DNA of 64,000 nt from Emticicia sp965283955 (GTDB taxonomy: Bacteria; Bacteroidota; Bacteroidia; Cytophagales; Spirosomataceae). The notes beneath the pieces are model-generated. The model saw only the letters and a list, made by a program, of their open reading frames with translations, ran no database searches and was not told the origin of the DNA. The first letter of the stretch is position 1; the number at the start of each line of letters is the position of its first letter. The stretch covers positions 992,001-1,056,000 of the forward strand of contig CBDIQW010000001.1 in the NCBI GenBank assembly GCA_965283955.1. The letters are read 5' to 3'. Positions 16,033 to 25,745 of this stretch are shown here, piece after piece. Position numbers and translations under genes: made by a program.

Positions 16033-17025
16033 TTAATTATCATGCAAAGCATCACGCAAAATCGAAAATGATTTCAGTTTGGCATCTAAATCAAAAATAT
16101 GAGAAGCCACCATTAACTCATCAACTCCTGTTTCTTCAATAAAAGTTGAAAGATTTTTATTTAGCGTTTCTTTACTGCCATAAAAAGTACAGGCAAGCAT
16201 GTTATTGACAGCTTGTCTCACTTCTGGAATTTGATACACTTCGGGCAACTTTCCCGCAGGTCTGAGTGGCTTGCGTTTATTAGTGATGATTCCAACAAAT
16301 AAATTGATTAAACTCGTCAATAATTCATTGGCTTCTTCATCAGAATCGGCGGCGAGAACATTTACACACGCCATTACGTAGGGTTTGTCCAAAACCTCAG
16401 AAGGTTTGAAATTATTGCGGTAAATGTTAATTGCAGTCCGTAATTGTGCTGGTGCAAAATGCGAAGCAAAAGCATAAGGAAGTCCCATTTCAGCCGCTAA
16501 ATAAGCACTATCGGTACTCGAACCCAGTATCCAAAGTGGAATATTTAAGCCTTCGCCTGGGAATGCTCTAACTCGTGCATCGGAATTGTCATCACTAAAA
16601 TAAGTTTGAAGCTGCCTCACATCTTCGGGAAAATTATGGGCAGTTTCTTGATTTCTACGCAAGGCCATTGCCGTGAGTTGGTCAGAACCTGGAGCTCTAC
16701 CCAAACCCAAATCAATGCGATTTGGATAAATGGATTCTAAAGTACCAAACTGCTCGGCAATGACTAATGGACTGTGATTTGGCAACATAATTCCGCCCGA
16801 ACCGACACGAATTGTATTTGTTTTTCCTGCTACGTGGCCAATCAAAACCGATGTTGCCGAACTCGCAATATATTCCATGTTGTGGTGTTCGGCCATCCAA
16901 ATACGTTTATAGCCTAAGTTTTCGGCATTTTTGGCAATTTCTACGGTGTTTGCTATGGCAGTTTGGTGAGTGCCACCTTCAGCAACGGTGGCAAGTTCAA
17001 GAACAGATATGGGTATTTTTGTCAT
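16033..17025 (-). CDS. LLM-class flavin-dependent oxidoreductase (luciferase-like)
   Basis: A 330-residue TIM-barrel protein of the bacterial luciferase-like family. Visible marks: ISVLELATVAEGG at the start, RIWMAEHHNM (family EHH), GSGGIMLPNHSPLVIAEQFGTL, and RIDLGLGRAPGSD. Such proteins use reduced FMN (or F420) to oxidise varied substrates; the subgroup with EHHN is often annotated YhbW-like and has no known substrate. The gene stands alone with its own terminator. Confidence 0.88.
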   Translation of the reverse strand: MTKIPISVLELATVAEGGTHQTAIANTVEIAKNAENLGYKRIWMAEHHNMEYIASSATSVLIGHVAGKTNTIRVGSGGIMLPNHSPLVIAEQFGTLESIYPNRIDLGLGRAPGSDQLTAMALRRNQETAHNFPEDVRQLQTYFSDDNSDARVRAFPGEGLNIPLWILGSSTDSAYLAAEMGLPYAFASHFAPAQLRTAINIYRNNFKPSEVLDKPYVMACVNVLAADSDEEANELLTSLINLFVGIITNKRKPLRPAGKLPEVYQIPEVRQAVNNMLACTFYGSKETLNKNLSTFIEETGVDELMVASHIFDLDAKLKSFSILRDALHDN

Positions 17026-17103
17026 TCAGTGTAATCTCTTTCTTTAAGAACGCCAAGCTTATTTAGAAAGTTTCTATCTTTCTTGCCGAATTTTACTTCA
17101 AAC

Positions 17104-17133
17104 AAAAAGAGCAACACAATGGCTGCTCTTTTT
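17104..17133 (-). terminator. Terminator after the small domain gene
   Basis: AAAAAGAGCA and TGCTCTTTTT form a perfect 10-base stem with a 10-base loop, followed by T on the minus strand. It ends the transcript from 21.4-17.2 kb. Confidence 0.8.
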
Positions 17134-17196
17134 GCTTAATATCCAACAATCAGCATTTACATACTGTGGACTGTTGACCGCCGATTGTGGACTTTA

Positions 17197-17564
17197 CTAC
17201 TCTTTCACCCTCACGGCTTTTGCTTCGAACATATTCATCAATGTTCCTTTTAGGTTATCATCGTCAACTTTTACTAAATCAACATTTACATCATAACCTT
17301 GTGCCGAGAAATAAATGACAATTTTATCAGCCGATTCTTCGATGTTAGTAATTGGGATTTTAGGGGCAGAAGAATCTCCAATTAATGTAAGTTCACCTGC
17401 TAATTTACCATCTTTTCTTTCGAGTTTTGTTACAAATTTAGCATCACCATTTGGCGTACCTGTAACGGTAATTTCCCATTTTGCTGCAAAAAATTCAGAC
17501 TGAGCAAATGTATTGAATGAAAGCTCCATTATAAAAGGACTACAAAAACACTTAGTTTTTTCAT
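17197..17564 (-). CDS. Small secreted beta-rich protein, homologous to the last domain of its neighbour; frameshifted signal peptide
   Basis: The open frame from 17529 gives 110 residues, with AAKWEITVTGTPNGDAKFVTKLE and ending LKGTLMNMFEAKAVRVKE. The C-terminal 95 residues of the giant protein at 17593-21370 share this pattern (GKWATKMIGTPGGDVSIEMVIE, IKGKLMGMIEVKGSRIK). The true start is probably the ATG at 17564 (MKKLSVFVVLL), which is one base out of frame with the rest; one missing base near 17530-17540 would join it. The gene follows the giant gene by 28 bases. It looks like a duplicated domain made as a separate protein. Role unknown. Confidence 0.6.
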
Positions 17565-17592
17565 TTTATTTAGTTAATTTATAGGTTTATAC

Positions 17593-20500
17593 TTATTTTA
17601 TTCTGCTACCTTTTACCTCAATCATTCCCATGAGTTTGCCTTTAATATTATCGGCATCTTCTTTGCTTAGTTCCATATTGAGGTTCATACCATTTGCAGA
17701 AAAAGATAGTTTAATTTTTTCGCCATCTATTTCTTCTACTTTCTCGAAAGCCTGACTTCCCATTTGTTGAGAAATCATTTTACCAGAAAGTACACCATTG
17801 TTTCTTTCAATGACCATTTCAATCGAAACATCTCCGCCAGGTGTTCCAATCATTTTAGTTGCCCATTTGCCTACAAAGAAATCATTGGCAGAAGTAGCAT
17901 CTTTTTTAGGTTCAACGATGGACTCACCTTCATTGGCCAGTTTAAATTCAAGCCCCATCACAACCATTAATGAACCTTCGGCCTTTGTGTTTACAAAAAT
18001 GGCATAAACATCTTGTAGTTTATCGGTCGAAACGCCAGTTAAATTAATTGGTACAATTACCATTTTTGGGTTGAAATCCATTGTTTCTGATGCTTCTAAG
18101 AAAGCAGATTCTCCCAATAATTGCCCTTTTGGACTACCCAAACGCAGTTCTACTTTTCCACCAACAGCATTGAGTTGTGGTTTTGGAGCAGTAGCCATTA
18201 CAACCAATTCTTTCAAACCCGCCAAATCAATTTGTTTCATAGCCATGTATGAGCCAGATTTTGCAGGAATTGCCAGATTTCTTCCACCGAAAGCCATTTT
18301 ATTAATATCAGTGTATTCATCAAATCCGTGTGGGTCGATTTTTGAGTTTTTCAACACAAAACTTTGCTCGGATTTCAACGAAGGCAAGCCATTTGCACCT
18401 TGGTCTTCGTAAGCCGCACGGACGATATAAACGCCTTTTCCCTTATCTGTCGATGGGATTTTAGCAGTAAACATACCCTTTGTTGGTAAACCTTTCTCTT
18501 TTGGTTTTTCGTTGGCAATGTTTAGAATGTATTTTACCATTTCCGAAGCATCGGCCGTCGAAAGTTGCGGGTGGCCTGCCATGGCAGTCTCTCCCCAAAC
18601 ACCACTTCCACCCGAAATTACCTTTTTAGTGAGGTTTTCGAGTGCTTTGTTATCGCCTTTATATTTGTTGGCCACATCACGGTAGCTTGGCTCGATAGAT
18701 TCTCTTTTCTTTGCTGTGGCAAGCCATACAATCGCTGGCTTCGATGAGTTTTTTACCCGTAGCATAAGCAGCACTTGCATCGGCCGAACGGTGCCCCATT
18801 GCAATCATGTTTTTATCGAAGCCTTCTTCCAAGTAATCAATATTTACAGCCACGTTTTCAGCTGCGATACCTTTATCAAGTTCGCCATCTTCTTTGTCTT
18901 TTACTTTGATTTCGTAAGGGAACGATTTATTGGCAACGTAGAAAGATTTATTGCTCGTTGGCATTTCCAAACTCAACATTGGCGGCTCATTTCCTGCCGT
19001 AATTTCCATTGATTGTGAGTTGATTCCACCTTTGCCATCATTTACCGTGAGTGTAACTTTATACGTACCCATTTTGGTAAGCGTCAAATTGGCATCTGGC
19101 GTAGCAATTACTTTATTGAAACCTGTTTTTGAAGTAATTTTCCAAGAATAAGTCAATAAATCGCCATCAGCGTCAGTTGTACCTTTTGAAGTCAATTTTA
19201 AGTTGAAAGGCACTGAACCACCCATTTGGTTGGCTGCTAACTGAATTTGTGGTTTACGATTTCCGCCATTGTATTCGATGCGAATCAAACGAGCGTCATC
19301 ATTGGCCGTAAACCAACCACTACCGTATTCGAGCATGTACAAATCGCCATTTTCAGCAAATTCCATGTCCATCGGATTGCTAAATTTATAGCTTGGCATA
19401 AAACGTTCCATCGAAACAAAATTACCTTCTTTATCCATCGTTACAGCCATAATCCAGCCACGCATCCACTCGTATTCTAAGAATTTTCCATCGTAATATT
19501 TCGGAAATGCTTTTGGTGCAGTTTTGAAATCTTCTGAATAGAAAACTGCTTCATGCCATAGCATTTCTACCGCCACTTCCTACTAATGGAAACTCTTTCG
19601 ACTCGCCGTAAGGATACCAAACGAAAGCTTTTGAGCAGGTGGTAATACTTTCAAACCAGTATTACTTGGTGAAGTATTGGTCGGAGCATTTACATCCCAT
19701 TTTTCGGGCGATTTATTGGCTACAAAATCAAATTTATTGTAGGCTTTATTATCTCCTACGAAGTGTGGCCAACCAAAATTACCAGCTTTGCGAGCTTGTC
19801 CAACCTCATCGTGTCCAGCAGGGCCACGAGTTGAATCTGGCTTAGAAGCATCAGGGCCAACTTCGCCCCAATAAACATAGCCAGTCTTTTTATCAACCGA
19901 AATACGGAACGGATTACGGTGGCCCATGGTGTAGATTTCTGGGCGAGTACCAGCCATACCTTTCGGGAAAAGGTTACCTTCTGGAATTGTGTAGCTTCCA
20001 TCAGCTTGTGGCTTGATTCTGATGATTTTCCCACGTAAATCATTCGTATTTGCCGAAGATTTCTGAGCATCCCACGCTTCACGGCCTGGGCGTTCGTCGC
20101 TTGGACTATAACCATTTGAGCCGTGAGGATTGGTATTATCACCTGTCGATAAATACAAATTACCCGTTTTGTCCCAAGCAATTGAACCACCTGTGTGGCA
20201 ACATTCTTCACGCTGAGTTTCTACTCTTAGCATTTCTTTTTCAGATGCTAAAAGTATGTCATCGCCTTTCATCGTAAATCTTGAAAGTTGATTATACGAC
20301 CCTTTGGTTGATGAATAATACAAATAAATCCATTGGTTTTGAGCGAAATTCGGGTCTTTGTTTAAGCCCAAAAGTCCGTCTTCGGCTACTGATTCCTTAC
20401 CTTCTTTACTCACATATTTTAAACTTACAGGAAGTTTGGCAATCGTTTTGAGGGTCTTAGTTTTTACGTTGTATAATCTAATTTCACCTTTGCGTTGAAT

Positions 20501-21370
20501 AAAAAGCACACGGTCTTTATCCAGTAGTGAAAGCTCCATTGGTTCGTCGAGTTTTTCTTCCAAAACTACTTTCGTAAAACGGTTTTCTTCTGGACGTGCC
20601 TTTGAGAAATCGAGCGGTTTTGGCGTTTCGCCACCTGCTGCATATTTGATACCGGCATACAAATGATTCAAAAAAAGCGGTTCGGCGAAAGTTTCGTCAG
20701 TATGGCCCATGGCAGTATAAAATGAACGTCCACCATCAAACTCTTGAAACCAACTGATTGGGTGGTCAGCACCATTTTTGCCTCCTGTATAGCTTTTTTC
20801 ATCAATTTTAAGCACTACACTGATTTTCGAAGAAATATCTTTGAAGCTGTAAAACTCGTCCGAACGCTCAAATTCATCGGGCATTCCTGCTGTTAGTTCA
20901 TTCTTTTTGGTTACATAAAACTTACCTCTCTGCACATTATTAGGCATTGGGTGGTCAAGAAACCATGCACCTGCCAATTTATTATACCAAGGCCATTCGT
21001 ATTCGGTATCTGTTGCGGCGTGAATACCCACATACCCTCCACCTGCCTGAATGTATCGCTCAAACGAATTTTGTTGTTCGTTAGTCAAAATATCGCCCGT
21101 CGTGTTTAAGAAAATAACGGTATTGAATTTCTTCAAGTTAAGTTCTGTAAACTGGTTTGCATCTTCGGTGAAACTTACGCCAAAACCTTTTTCTTTCGCC
21201 ATTTTAGCGAGTGCAGTTTTACCTGCTTCAATAGACTGATGTCTGAACGCCGCAGTTTTGCTAAAAACCAATACATTGATTTTGGTTTGTGCAAACGCAG
21301 TACTGACAAAAAACAGCATAAAAAGTGTCTTAAATAAGATTTTTAGGCTTGTTGTACGATTTTGTTTCAT
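17593..21370 (-). CDS. Giant secreted ThuA / PQQ-type sugar dehydrogenase / PKD / cytochrome c protein, three frameshifts
   Basis: About 1,260 residues if repaired. Order: signal peptide (to about 28); ThuA-like domain (about 30-250, GGGYVGIHAATDTEYEW, HPISWFQEF); beta-propeller of the soluble glucose/sorbosone dehydrogenase type (about 275-690, LLGLNKDPNFAQN, GHRNPFRISVDKKTG, GWPHFVGDN); PKD-like domain (KTGFNKVIATPDANL); c-type haem site CMACH (about residue 900); a ligand-binding region; a C-terminal domain also found in the gene at 17197. Frames break near 19610 (one A missing), 19555 (about one base) and 18705 (one A too many or two missing). Such fusions are common in Bacteroidota and probably oxidise sugars in the periplasm with electrons passing to the haem. 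Substrate unknown. Confidence 0.82.
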
Positions 21371-21419
21371 GAAATTGATTTGTTTAATTAAAATTTAAAT
21401 ATCTTGTATCACGTTCGCT

Positions 21420-21444
21420 GAGACGTTACATGTAACGTCTCTAC
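21420..21444. repeat. AGACGTTACA palindrome of the GTAGAGACGT family
   Basis: AGACGTTACA is followed directly by its complement, then CTAC. The segment at 50103-50131 is a related palindrome, with different inner bases. Such elements recur between genes in several phyla. It lies between the ThuA gene and MFS gene. Confidence 0.6.
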
Positions 21445-21466
21445 ATGATATTGATGAATTAATATT

Positions 21467-22675
21467 CTATTCCTCCATATAATTCAAATCTTTATGAAAA
21501 GTCTCTTCTAAATTGCTCAAACCCCAAAAGGCCAGTAAAATAGCCACAACCCCAACAACCATTGCAGATTGAACCGTTCCGATGTAAGGATTTAGAAAAC
21601 CAAAAAGCAGGGTTTGCGGAATAACCGTTGCACGAAGAATATTCAATGAAGAAGTCGTAACGGTCGCTCTGATATTTGTGCCGTATTGCTCGGCGGCAAG
21701 TGTGAGCAACACAATTGAGTAGCCAACACAGAAACCAAGAAACAGCAATAAACCATAATAAAGCATAAGCGATTGATTACCGATAGCAAAAATAATACCG
21801 CACTCAATTGCATAAAGTGATAAGTACAGGCGAATGGCTTTTTTACGACTTTGAAGATATTGGCTTACCAGTCCACCAGTTAAATCACCAAAAGTAAAAC
21901 CGATAAAATAGTAGGTAAAAACCGTAGATACCGACGGAATTTCGGTCATTCCCCATGCTTTGGCAATCTCGGGTGTAAAAGTCATTACTACACCATTAAC
22001 GTACCAAACCGGAAAACCCAACACGCAAATACTGATATATTTGATGATATATGCTTTGTTTTTGAATAAAAGTCGTAGATTTCCTTTATTGGATGTTTTT
22101 ACTTTCATAACATTAAACAGACCAGACTCTAAAACACCTAAACGTAGAATCAAGAGAGCAAAACCTAATCCTCCACCCAACTGATAGGTAAATTGCCAAG
22201 AATATTTACCGCCAATATACGCTCCAGCAATTGCTCCGAGCATACCGCTGCCGCCAATAATTGCGGGACCAATACCTCGATATTTTTGTGGCATTTGCTC
22301 AGTTACGAGTGTGATGGCAGCACCGAGTTCGCCCGCTAAGCCAACACCCGCCAAAAACCTAAGTAATAAGTAAATTTCAAAATTAGGAGAATAAGCATTG
22401 ACAAAAGTGGCCGTGGAGTATAACAATATTGAGCCAAAAAGCACCGAAAGCCGGCCGAATTTATCGCCAATAATTCCCCAAATGAAACCACCAATCAACA
22501 TTCCAACCATTTGGATATTAATTAATGATACACCTTTTGAGAGTAATTCAGCTTCGGGAACGCCCAGTTCTAAAAGACTTTTTGAACGCACAATACTCAA
22601 AATAATAATATCATACAAATCGACAAAAAAGCCCAATGCTGAGGCGATAATTGCAAGCCAAATGTGTTTTTTCAT
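21467..22675 (-). CDS. MFS transporter (sugar or organic acid type)
   Basis: A 402-residue, 12-helix major facilitator. The loop motif GDKFGRLSVLFGS and FLAGVGLAGELGAAITLVTEQMP point to the metabolite:H+ symporter side of the family. It is divergent from the NUDIX-type regulator at 22917, with a palindromic operator between, and it may be followed by the giant ThuA gene on the same strand, 97 bases later. Likely role: uptake of a sugar or sugar acid under NUDIX-regulator control. Substrate is inference. Confidence 0.82.
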   Translation of the reverse strand: MKKHIWLAIIASALGFFVDLYDIIILSIVRSKSLLELGVPEAELLSKGVSLINIQMVGMLIGGFIWGIIGDKFGRLSVLFGSILLYSTATFVNAYSPNFEIYLLLRFLAGVGLAGELGAAITLVTEQMPQKYRGIGPAIIGGSGMLGAIAGAYIGGKYSWQFTYQLGGGLGFALLILRLGVLESGLFNVMKVKTSNKGNLRLLFKNKAYIIKYISICVLGFPVWYVNGVVMTFTPEIAKAWGMTEIPSVSTVFTYYFIGFTFGDLTGGLVSQYLQSRKKAIRLYLSLYAIECGIIFAIGNQSLMLYYGLLLFLGFCVGYSIVLLTLAAEQYGTNIRATVTTSSLNILRATVIPQTLLFGFLNPYIGTVQSAMVVGVVAILLAFWGLSNLEETFHKDLNYMEE

Positions 22676-22799
22676 ACTCCTATATTGGTTGATTGCTCAC
22701 TATTAATAAAATCTGATACTTCGTATAAATCCAGCGGTCTGCCTATTTCTCTAATGCTTATTAATAGTTAATGGGACAAATGTAAAATAATTTCTAATT

Positions 22800-22820
22800 A
22801 TTGTCTAATTTTTAGACAAT
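22800..22820. promoter_or_regulatory. Perfect palindromic operator, TTGTCTA-N5-TAGACAA
   Basis: Arms ATTGTCTAA and TTAGACAAT with TTT between form a perfect palindrome in the divergent MFS/NUDIX intergenic region, about 97 bases before the regulator start. A near copy lies at 39763-39783 before the GH78 gene. The likely binder is the NUDIX regulator. Confidence 0.65.
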
Positions 22821-22887
22821 ATATTTTTATTTTATATTATATTTGAATAATTATATTTTACGAACGGTATTTGTAAAGGATAAGCCG

Positions 22888-22895
22888 TAATTTTG
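22888..22895 (+). promoter_or_regulatory. -7 promoter element for the NUDIX regulator
   Basis: TAATTTTG matches TAnnTTTG, 21 bases before the ATG at 22917. A TTTG lies only 14 bases upstream, closer than usual. Confidence 0.4.
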
Positions 22896-22916
22896 TGGCT
22901 AAACAAATTCATCGAT

Positions 22917-23639
22917 ATGAAATTATTTGACGAAGAAAATTTCATCAATCAGCTTTCGATAGATTGTGTGATTTTTGGGTATAAAGAAAAAGAATTGAAG
23001 GTGTTGGTGCCGAAAATAAATCTATCAAAAGATTTATGGGCGTTGCCAGGCGGCTTTATTCAACAAGATGAAAGTATTGACGAAGCTGCTCAAAGAATTT
23101 TACAAGAAAGAACAGGGTTGATAGATATTTTTTTAGAGCAATATAGAGTTTTTGGACAAACAGAACGCACCAATAAAGAAGTTTTTGACGAATTCAGCTC
23201 AATAAAAAATGAGCTTTTGGAGCAACATCCATTTAGCAAGAGTGATATTACTTGGCTTTCAAAACGATTTGTTTCGATTGGCTATTATGCTTTGGTTGAT
23301 ATAAATAAAGTAAATCCACAAACGGGGAATTTTGACGAATCAATTGATTGGTATAATATCAAAGATTTACCGAAAATGATAATGGACCACAACGAAATGG
23401 TCACTTATGCTCTCGAAACCCTTCGCCAAAACCTTGATAATAAACTCATTGGCTTCAATTTGCTGCCCGAAACTTTCACGATGAAAGAAGTACAAGAACT
23501 CTACGAAGCCATTTTTGACAAGCCTTTTGCGAGGAACAACTTTCAAAAGAAAATTTTAGATTTAGGCGTACTCGAACGCCTCGAAAAATTTACGGGTGCA
23601 GCCAATAAAGCTCCATATTTGTATAAGTTTAAAAACTGA
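22917..23639 (+). CDS. NUDIX-domain transcriptional regulator (NrtR/AraR-like)
   Basis: About 240 residues: an N-terminal NUDIX domain and a C-terminal winged helix (about residues 165-240, TMKEVQELYEAIFDKPFARNNFQKKIL). The NUDIX box reads GGFIQQDESIDEAAQRILQE with RTGL after it; the catalytic REUxEE core is altered (RILQER), so it probably binds but does not cleave its ligand, as in NrtR and the Bacteroides AraR regulators. The start at 22917 follows a promoter box at 22888; the ATG-like codon at 22893 lies in that box. Likely target: the palindrome at 22800 and MFS gene, and perhaps the rhamnosidase locus. Confidence 0.85.
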   Translation: MKLFDEENFINQLSIDCVIFGYKEKELKVLVPKINLSKDLWALPGGFIQQDESIDEAAQRILQERTGLIDIFLEQYRVFGQTERTNKEVFDEFSSIKNELLEQHPFSKSDITWLSKRFVSIGYYALVDINKVNPQTGNFDESIDWYNIKDLPKMIMDHNEMVTYALETLRQNLDNKLIGFNLLPETFTMKEVQELYEAIFDKPFARNNFQKKILDLGVLERLEKFTGAANKAPYLYKFKN

Positions 23640-23644
23640 TGTTT

Positions 23645-24292
23645 TTATGTTATGTATTTGTGCGAACCGTCGCAGTTAGGCATCCTTTTCGATAGCCCAC
23701 AAATACAATCATTAAAGCCTTTTCCATTCATTATTCGTTCGGTGTAGCTTTCTATTCTTGAATTACGAGCCTTTGAAGATTTCGCCCCAGTAAAATAAAT
23801 ATTGTAAGCCCTTTGGCGGCCTGGAGTAAGTGCTTCAAAAGCTGTTTTAAAGGCTGTATCAGATTTAAACTTTTGAAGTAGTTCATCAGGAAAAGCTAAT
23901 TCGGCTTTCACCTCGGATACCACTTTTAAACCTGCTTTTTCAACCTCTATGGCTTCATAAATATAGGCTTTCAAAGTTTGGGTCAAATCGTTTATTTTCT
24001 GAATTTCAGTAAATGGAATAATACGACCTGATTGAGTATTTTCGCCTGGTTTTCGCAAGATATTTTCTGAATCATGCAATAACACTCCTTTAAGAAAACT
24101 TATGAAACAATAATCTTTAAATCCTCCGAGAAGGATAACATTAGTGTTATTGAACGTATAGCAAGGTTGCCCCCACTTTAGTTCTTCGGTCAAGCCACAA
24201 GCGAGAACAATATTTCTCAGCCTTTTCAGTTCTTCCTGCCATTTGGCACTTTTTTCTAAAAATTCATCCACTTTTGGGTTCATAGAATTCAT
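23645..24292 (-). CDS. YdeI/OmpD-associated family protein with DUF1801 domain and CDGSH-like tail
   Basis: A 215-residue protein. N-terminal DUF1801-type domain (about 10-115, LKWGQPCYTFNNTNVILLGGF), then the YdeI-type bacteriocin-protection segment (LTPGRQRAYNIYFTGAKSSKARNSRIE, shortened here in text to its core GRQRAYNIYF). The last residues read CICGLSKRMPNCDGSH, which fits the CDGSH iron-sulfur pattern C-x-C-x2-S-x3-P-x-C-D-G-S-H. It is last in an ArsR-SRPBCC operon; its start overlaps the SRPBCC stop by no more than a base. Function unknown; 2Fe-2S binding is inference from the motif. Confidence 0.8.
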   Translation of the reverse strand: MNSMNPKVDEFLEKSAKWQEELKRLRNIVLACGLTEELKWGQPCYTFNNTNVILLGGFKDYCFISFLKGVLLHDSENILRKPGENTQSGRIIPFTEIQKINDLTQTLKAYIYEAIEVEKAGLKVVSEVKAELAFPDELLQKFKSDTAFKTAFEALTPGRQRAYNIYFTGAKSSKARNSRIESYTERIMNGKGFNDCICGLSKRMPNCDGSHKYIT

Positions 24293-24758
24293 TTATTTAA
24301 ATTTATTGACAGTGTCTTGTAGTCTATCGTGAGCCATATTCAAACCATAGACAAATGGTAGTTTAAGCTGTTCAGCTCGGTGTTTTTCTGACCTATAAAT
24401 GATTTGTATTGTCAGTTTGCTGGTATCGGCGGAGAGTTGTTCAGAACTCCAAAAATTCGAGCTGAACATCAATGGGCATATTTTCAACCTCAAATGTTCG
24501 GACAATTTTCTGATTAGGCACAACCGCATGAATAGTACCATTCGCCTTAAACATGACATTTCCTTTGTGTGATGTTTCAAACTGAAAACTTCCGTGTTTT
24601 TTATTTTCAAGTTTTAACACCTTTGTTCCCATCCATTGCTCCACAATTTCAGGTTCGGTATATGCCCTAAAAAGCAATTCAACAGGCAAATCAAACTCTC
24701 TTGTAATCACCAAATCTTGTTTGTCATCTTCGGCATGTATTTTTGTTTTCTGTTCCAC
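24293..24758 (-). CDS. SRPBCC (AHSA1-type) domain protein, frameshifted
   Basis: About 154 residues with a hydrophobic-ligand-binding fold: REFDLPVELLFRAYTEPE and WMGTKVLKLENKKHG in the first frame. It breaks near 24448; removing one T gives EFLEFEQLSADTSKLTIQ, the usual family sequence, and the second frame runs to the stop at 24293. It lies 5 bases after the ArsR gene. SRPBCC-ArsR pairs are common and control small-molecule responses. The extra base is not in a long homopolymer, so a true mutation is possible. Confidence 0.78.
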
Positions 24759-24763
24759 AAAAG

Positions 24764-25087
24764 CTATTCTTTGGTTTTGTATGCCTGCATGATGGCCTCC
24801 AATTTATTGAATCTATCATCCCACATTTTGCGGAACTGCTCAACAAAATCTGCTACTTCTCCCATTTTATTGGCATTTACATGATAGTAAATTTCTCGAC
24901 CGTTTTGTTCTTGTTTGAGCAGTTCGCATTCGGCCAAAATCTGTAAATGTTTTGAAACCGTTGGTCGTGCGGTATCGAAATTGGCCGCAATCGCACCCGC
25001 TGTCATTGATTGCGAAGCAACCAAAAGTAGAATCGCCCTACGGGTAGGGTCGGCTATGGCTTGAAAAACGTCTCTTCTTAAATTCAT
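24764..25087 (-). CDS. ArsR-family transcriptional regulator
   Basis: A 107-residue winged-helix repressor (FQAIADPTRRAILLLV, then TAGAIAANFDTARPTVSKHL, and QNGREIYYHVN for the wing). No Cys metal site is visible. First gene of an operon with SRPBCC and YdeI-type genes. Two copies of GTAGTYATTTRACTAC lie directly upstream, so it almost certainly represses itself. It belongs to the non-metal ArsR group often paired with SRPBCC proteins. Confidence 0.9.
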   Translation of the reverse strand: MNLRRDVFQAIADPTRRAILLLVASQSMTAGAIAANFDTARPTVSKHLQILAECELLKQEQNGREIYYHVNANKMGEVADFVEQFRKMWDDRFNKLEAIMQAYKTKE

Positions 25088-25090
25088 TAT

Positions 25091-25132
25091 GTAGTCATTT
25101 GACTACAAATATATGCGTAGCTATTTAACTAC
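25091..25132. promoter_or_regulatory. Tandem palindromic operators for the ArsR repressor
   Basis: GTAGTCATTTGACTAC (25091-25106) and GTAGCTATTTAACTAC (25117-25132) are two inverted repeats 26 bases apart, just before the ArsR start at 25087. They fit two repressor dimers. Confidence 0.7.
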
Positions 25133-25326
25133 ACAATTTATTTTTTGTTTTTTTAATAGAAGGGGGCTTTGCTTAGCTCTTAAATATTTTAAATGGTGAT
25201 TCTCCTTTTATTTTTTAGTGCCTTGAGATAGCTTAGGGTTAAACTTATTGCATTTTTAAACTGTGTACTATAATGTAGTTTATGGGCGATTTCTGAAAAC
25301 TATTTTCATCAAATACGAATACAGGA

Positions 25327-25538
25327 ATGAGTGCCGCACAAGACAATATTGGCCATGTTTATGGTAAAATCTTAGATAATTTGGGCTAACCAGTTGAGTT
25401 TGTATCGATGGTCTTAACCCAAAAATGGATCGCTTGAATTTCTCGTATCGTTTCAAAGAAATGGACATGTAGTTGTTCAAACGCCAAAACATGAAGAGCC
25501 AGCAAGAAGGCATGCAAAATAGTTTGCAAATGCAATAA
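25327..25538 (+). pseudogene. Internally deleted relic of an outer-membrane beta-barrel/TonB-receptor-type gene
   Basis: Bases 25327-25412 read SAAQDNIGHVYGKILDNLG, a stop, then PVEFVSMVL: the start of a CarboxypepD-regulatory-like domain. From 25413, in the next frame, follows NPKMDRLNFSYRFKEMDM, a stop, then LFKRQNMKSQQEGMQNSL and stop: the usual C-terminal tail of such a barrel. The whole middle is missing and there are two internal stops. The rest of the 25133-25745 gap holds only the operators above and the sigma promoter. Confidence 0.6.
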
Positions 25539-25693
25539 TCAAAAACCGTGTCACCCATCAAAATTGTAACAATTTGGTAGGTGATTTTACACATTCAATC
25601 TATTAGAAATTATTTTTTTCAAAAAAAACTACATTTGGAAACGTTTGCATTACCTAATTCTACTTTTTTGCCATTCCAGCAAGCCTTAAACAC

Positions 25694-25723
25694 TTTAGAA
25701 TTTTATTTTTTTAAGTACCTTTG
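25694..25723 (+). promoter_or_regulatory. Promoter of the sigma-factor gene
   Basis: A TTTA (25694) and a perfect -7 box TACCTTTG (25716-25723) are 18 bases apart, 22 bases before the sigma-factor start. Confidence 0.5.
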
Positions 25724-25745
25724 CTAAGAAAAAGTAAACAAAATC

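Noticed and set aside
25280..25594. A minus-strand open frame of 104 residues
   Set aside because: It is antisense to the outer-membrane protein relic, has odd composition and no recognisable motif or promoter.
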